Source: Haliclona indistincta
Lineage: Eukaryota; Porifera; Demospongiae; Haplosclerida; Chalinidae
Length of the DNA: 64,000 nucleotides
Assembly: GCA_964017065.1 (NCBI GenBank)
Contig: OZ024785.1
Location: 14,977,965-15,041,964 of the forward strand
Reading direction: 5' to 3'
Shown here: in pieces, positions 59,447 to 64,000 of the stretch
How the letters are laid out: each line of letters starts with the position of its first letter
How positions within the stretch are numbered: the stretch's first letter is position 1
Notes under the pieces: generated by a model
Database searches by the model: none
What the model was told of the DNA's origin: nothing
Seen by the model: only the letters and a program-made list of their open reading frames with translations
Made by a program: the position numbers and the translations under genes

Positions 59447-62400
59447 TCATGTGGAGCAGCTCGCCAGTAGGTCCATGACATTGCTCATGGTGGGACGATG
59501 AGCTGGTCTTTCACTGGTGCACCTCCTAATGAGGGAGACCATGCTGACCCACTGGATGCGCTGGATCTGTTCTTGCTGACGTTCTGGTTGGGACTCAGGG
59601 AGCTCTCTGAGGCACATCTCCACTAGGAGGATACCGTAGCTATACACATCCATTTTGGGTGAGTGTTGACGAGGAGAGCCGGCCTCAGGAGCAGCATAGG
59701 TAGGGTTACCAGGACCGATGGTGGTGGAGACGAGATTCATGAAGTTGGCTGATCCATAGTCGGACACCTTAGCTCGCCAGCAGCCATTGGGGAGAGGCTC
59801 AAGAAGAACATTGGCACTGCTGATGTCACGATGGATTATTGGGTGGGGCTGCCATTGGTGAAGGTAGCAGAGAGCATGACCAACATCTTGGCTAATGGAG
59901 GTGATGTGAACTCGAGGCATTGCTCTCCTCTCCAGCTCCTTGCGCAGGCTGGTCGGCATCAGCTCTGTTAGTATGATGGCTTGTCCCTCCCTAGTGGCAC
60001 CGATAAATAGCAGGAGGTGAGGATGGCGTAGCTTGGCAGCCATTGTCATCTCTCTTACAAACTGGCGTATATTGTAGGGGGATAGGATTATGTCGTGCAG
60101 AAACTTTGCAGCTACACGCAGACCACGGAACTTGGCGACCCTCACTTCACCCCAGCCTCCTTTGCCCAGCACCTCCTCGGTCAGCTCCACCTCCTCTCTC
60201 CTCACCACCCAGTGGGGCTGCTCCTCCCTCCCCTCAGCAGTGCTCATGACTGACAGCTGATGGAGATGAGATTGACCATTGTACAATGATGTCACTATCA
60301 CTGACCTGCTGTCTGAGCTGCTGGACCTCTTCCTGTTCTCTAGTGTTGGCTGCCTGGAGCTCCTCCTTCTCTCTCACTGCCTGATCCTTCTCTCTCACTG
60401 CCTGATCCTTCTCTATCATCAGTTGACGCTCCCTCTACATGAGGTGAGAGCTTTCAAGCACTATTTACAATACTTAGCATGCATGAACCTCTCGGTATGA
60501 CTGCTGGAGCTGATGGTTCTCTCTCACTACTTGATTCTTACTTCTGATCAATTCCTTGACTTGTCTCATCAGCTGTTGCTCTCTCTACAAACACATGAAA
60601 TAAATCAACATTGAAACAAACATTATTGTTTACATAACAGCTGCTCTATAACACATGCATGTGCAAAGAGCAAACCTGTTCCTTCTCTCTAGTCACTTGT
60701 TCCTTCTCTCTAGTCACTTGTTCCTTCTCTCTAGTCAGTTGCTGGAGCTCTGTCATCAGTCGCTGCTCAACCTCTCTGGCTCTCTCCAGCTGTAGTTGTT
60801 GCTGTGTGATGTGGTAGTCACCATTACTAACAGCATTGTCAGAGGGAACTCACCTCACGGAGCTGATCACTGCTACCCTCCACCCTCCTCCTCCTTCCCT
60901 CTGACAACATCTGCTGGTACTCTCTCTTGTCTTCCAAGGCTGCCCCTACTCTCCCCACCACCCACTGACCATCTCCTCCCTGGACTGCATGAAGAGAGGA
61001 GCTGTTATGTGTCTACAGTACACCAGTATACCACTGTGCAGTGTGTGACACTATAGCTAATGACTATACTGCAATACATTATACTCACTCAATTCAATGA
61101 GGACAGTGTCAGATAGGTTATCACCCCTGAATGATCTCTGTCCACCAAAACCTACCAGTAACACATTGTGTGGTGATAGTTGTATTGCAGAGAGTGAGTG
61201 GTACATGCGTCTAGTTACAGTGTCAGGGAGTGGTAGCTGAAGACCAAAACCAAACATACAGTATCTGATACACATTTACAACACAAATTACCTTCTTCCA
61301 CTTCATTGTAGTGAGGTCATGAATCCAACAATCACTGACAGTACTCAATCCACCACTCCCTCCCACTATCACTAGTAGTGGACCACTCACACATGTGGCA
61401 GCATGACTATTCCTCCCTGTAGGCCATTCCACTGAACGGTTGACAGGTTTATTGATCTTGGTCCAGTGCTGGTAAGAGCAGATGGTTAGTACAACACTAA
61501 CTAGTTAAAGCACTGTTGTAATACAGGTTATTACATGAGGGGTGTGGTCGAGACGGTGATACGACATGAGGTGAAGTCGAGTGCTGTATCAGCATCAAGA
61601 CCCGGCACTCGAGCACAATAATTCTCATTATTACACAGACAGTGCTTTTACTGGTTTGTAGCACAACAGTCTACTACTGTCTTTGTGCCCGGTCGACTTT
61701 TTCATGAGGTTATGAGGCTTGTATGTCTCCGCCCACAGTACTAAAACTACCCAGCACGTGCTACATTTTCACAATGTTCGTATTATTAAATATAGAATTG
61801 GCGGTGCCTTTGATACGCCCACACAAAGTGCTACAAAGTAAGATAGTGTACTGTGAGTACATGATGTGTGAGTGAGTTACTAACAAGTGGATCAACCCAG
61901 CTCACTATCACACACTCACCACAGTGTGTTTGGTCAGCTCAACTATCAGTAGGTCATCACTGATGTCAAGTGGTCCAATACTACCACCAAACAGTGCAGC
62001 TCTCCTCTCACCCACTGGAGTGAGAGTGAAGGCTTGACATGGAGGAGGAGGCTGTCCAGTGACTCTTGGTGAGCTCCACTCTCCTGCAGGAGGTGATGAC
62101 ATCTTTCAAATACATGCATCTCTCCAAAATCATTATAACTATACATATTACACAACTCAGTTAGGTAGATAATAGCTAAAGTCCAGAATACAATACTCAG
62201 CACACTTAATGTATTATGATTATACTCACTAGTGCTTAGACTGAACATGTGTTGTTCATTACACCTGGTATAAGCATAAATAGTTTTATACTGTGCTCCA
62301 GATTGACGACGTGATGGAGTAGGACTATATCCTGCTACTACACACAAGATGTCCTCCTCACCATCCCTGAATGCTACCATACCACTTTCAATCTTCCTCA

Positions 62401-62843
62401 TCGGTGCCCCACTCTCAGATGTAGAGGGAGATAGCATCATCCATTGAAGGGACGATGTGCTCAGCTTGTGCACACTATTATGATAGCACTTATCATGTCC
62501 ACAGTAACCACCAAAATAATAAAGTGAGTCACCCACTGCAGCACAGCGATATCCCCTCACTCCCAGTGGAGGTGTTCCACTGGTCTCCCGCCGTATCCAG
62601 TCCCCACAGTCTGATTGAAACACGTCCACACTAGACAGGAACTCTCTCTTCTCTGGACTATCGTGTACTCGTGGTATACCATCCATCCGTCCTCCCCACA
62701 GATACAGGTTACCATCAACAAGAAGGGGTGTGTGTCCAGTGCGAGGAGTTGGTTCGTATCTACTCGCTGTGAGAAGAACGACTATATATATCAGCTGCAG
62801 CTATCAAGCTACAACTTATTAGCTTACATGAACGTGTCGCCAT
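59447..62843 (-). CDS. Kelch-propeller / coiled-coil / protein kinase, intact (unit 3)
   Basis: Ten exons: 62828-62843, 62230-62766, 61920-62083, 61292-61468, 61089-61236, 60854-60984, 60676-60801, 60489-60584, 60306-60434, 59447-60256; GT-AG throughout; 2,334 nt, 777 residues. The N-terminal half has six kelch-type blades, each with a GG pair (LYLWGG, LYYFGG, a degenerate VVAGY, AALFGG, LVIVGG, LVGFGG), forming one propeller. Next comes a basic linker and a charged coiled coil with three TREKEQV heptads. The C-terminal kinase has GKGGWGEV, AAK, HRDISSAN, SDYG (not DFG), APEAGSP and a RPTMSNVMDLL end. Lysine and both aspartates are kept, so activity is plausible. The closest type is TKL/TK; substrates are unknown. 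It is divergent from NMD3, 232 bp away. Confidence 0.85.
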
Positions 62844-63075
62844 ATTTTCTGAGACTAGATTCTTGTCTTGAGCTCGAGGTGACTGCATGCAATCACTGCA
62901 TGATATGGGCGGGGCTGCATCTGTTCTAGCTTCTCTTATTGATCGCAAATTCACAATAATTTCAACATTTCCAATCCTGGTCACGCCCGTTTGCCTCGTG
63001 GGTGCTGTTCATCAGCAGTTTACCCATCTTCATCGACTATCTCATTGCCGGCGCTGTCAGTGCTTCTCGTCTGTT
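62844..63075. promoter_or_regulatory. Bidirectional promoter between kelch-kinase and NMD3
   Basis: 232 bp between the divergent start codons. It contains GGGCGGGGC (62907-62915), CCAAT (62971-62975) and CACGCCC (62982-62988). The pseudogene pair's spacer is 78 bp and lacks all three, which marks the missing ~150 bp as the likely core control region. Promoter function is inferred. Confidence 0.55.
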
Positions 63076-63604
63076 ATGGAGTACCTTAACCCGGCTCTTC
63101 TTCAGGAGCAGCCACAAATGATGTGAGTCTTTAGTTTTGCGTCAGTAACTATACACGTGTTGTTTCTTCAGACTCTGTTGTCAGTGCGGCACTCCAATAG
63201 AGCCTAATCCCGCCAACATGTGTGTCGGCTGCCTACGCACTAGAGTGGATATCACCGAGGGCGTGCAGAAACAAGCCAGTGTCTACTTCTGCAAGTTCTG
63301 TGAAAGGTTAGTTACACGTGATTGATAGTAGTACACCACGTGACAAACAAAAACTACTGAGAAGCCAAGTGTCAGGTAAATTGTGTAGCTCATAAAATGT
63401 CATGCCTTCAGTGTGAACTGTCATCTAATAAGAGACCTGCTTGAGTATGTATTATGAACACTAACTTCAGGTAGACAGTAACAAGCAGTGCTATGCTGTA
63501 GGCACTCAGAACTTCCATTAATTGGTACATACAATTGTCTTGTGTTGAAAGTGTGTAGCACAGTTGGCGAAACTTTATTAAACAAGCTTAAGTAAAGATT
63601 AAAC

Positions 63605-63691
<87 letters not shown>

Positions 63692-64000
63692 CAGGTATCT
63701 TCAGCCTCCTGCCTACTGGTTATCGTGTGGTCGTGACTCACCTGAGCTCCTTAGTCTGTGTGTTAGTAGACTCCATGGTATGAACAAGGTGCGTCTAGTG
63801 CACGCTGAGTTCATATGGACTGAGCCCCATTCTAAAAGACTAAAGCTGAAGTTGACTATCCAGAAAGAAGTGAGTACCAACAAGAGTACTAGTTTTTACA
63901 TGTGTGTATGTTCTTATCTCATGATCAGGTGATCAATGCTGCTATACTGGAACAAACCTTCATTGTTGAATTCACTGTGTTCAATCAGATGTGTACTGAC
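63076..64000 (+). CDS. NMD3: NMD3, 60S ribosomal export adaptor, 5' part
   Basis: Exons 63076-63122, 63172-63306, 63695-63869 and 63929-64000 (cut by the window end), GT-AG and in frame. The start reads MEYLNPALLQEQPQM. Exon 2 has the zinc-finger pairs LCCQCG, CVGC and YFCKFCER. Exon 3 gives PAYWLSCGRDSPELLSLCV and ends LKLTIQKE. Exon 4 gives FIVEFTVFNQMCTD. This is the ordered N-terminal region of NMD3, which binds the 60S subunit and recruits the CRM1 exportin through its C-terminus (outside the window). No lesion is visible, in contrast to the copies at 27729 and 54405, so this is the probable functional gene. Confidence 0.92.
63607..63690 (+). repeat. (CT)n microsatellite forming the polypyrimidine tract of NMD3 intron 2
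   Basis: About 80 bp of CT runs directly into CTCTCCAG, the acceptor of exon 3, so the repeat itself supplies the pyrimidine tract. Confidence 0.9.

Overview
The window looks like nuclear DNA of an early-branching animal, most probably a demosponge such as Amphimedon. This is an inference from family content: tandem SRCR receptors, kelch/coiled-coil/kinase fusion genes, short GT-AG introns and AT-rich intergenic DNA. I could run no database search. Most open frames in the raw sequence are shadows of repeats or of the retrotransposon; the real genes are multi-exon and were assembled here by hand from splice sites and reading phase.

Layout. (1) 1-3772, minus: the 5' end of a secreted or membrane SRCR-repeat gene with a signal peptide and at least eight and a half SRCR domains, every intron in phase 1. 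(2) 3773-8485: non-coding DNA with a broken Ig/TM-like fragment and a 2-kb hairpin-ended repeat element (E2). (3) From 8486 to the end: an array of alternating genes, in which a minus-strand kelch-propeller/coiled-coil/kinase gene lies head-to-head with a plus-strand NMD3 (60S ribosome export adaptor) gene. Unit 1 (8486-19674) is wrecked by a Ty3/gypsy LTR element, an exon insertion and a kinase frameshift. Unit 2 (24048-27650, with NMD3 copy 27729-30206) is decayed. Unit 3 (59447-62843, with NMD3 63076-64000+) is intact in every exon I can see.

Between unit 2 and unit 3 the window repeats itself: about 12909-31998 and 32823-58686 are nearly the same sequence, separated by a 200-N gap and about 0.6 kb of other DNA. 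They differ by scattered bases and by presence/absence insertions: a 131-bp palindromic MITE (39517-39647), a 6,620-bp TIR element full of satellite DNA (43641-50260), and a 7-bp deletion in one retrotransposon. This is either two unmerged haplotypes placed in series or a very recent segmental duplication.

How the parts fit: the kelch-kinase gene and NMD3 share a short bidirectional promoter region. Tandem copying of this pair created pseudogene copies that then collected transposons. Only the right-hand pair kept a GC box between the two start codons, full zinc-finger cysteines in NMD3 and an open kelch frame. The richest non-genic material is two related element families (E1, E2), each with a perfect hairpin at one end, a YY1-type motif just inside it and a long foldback at the other end.
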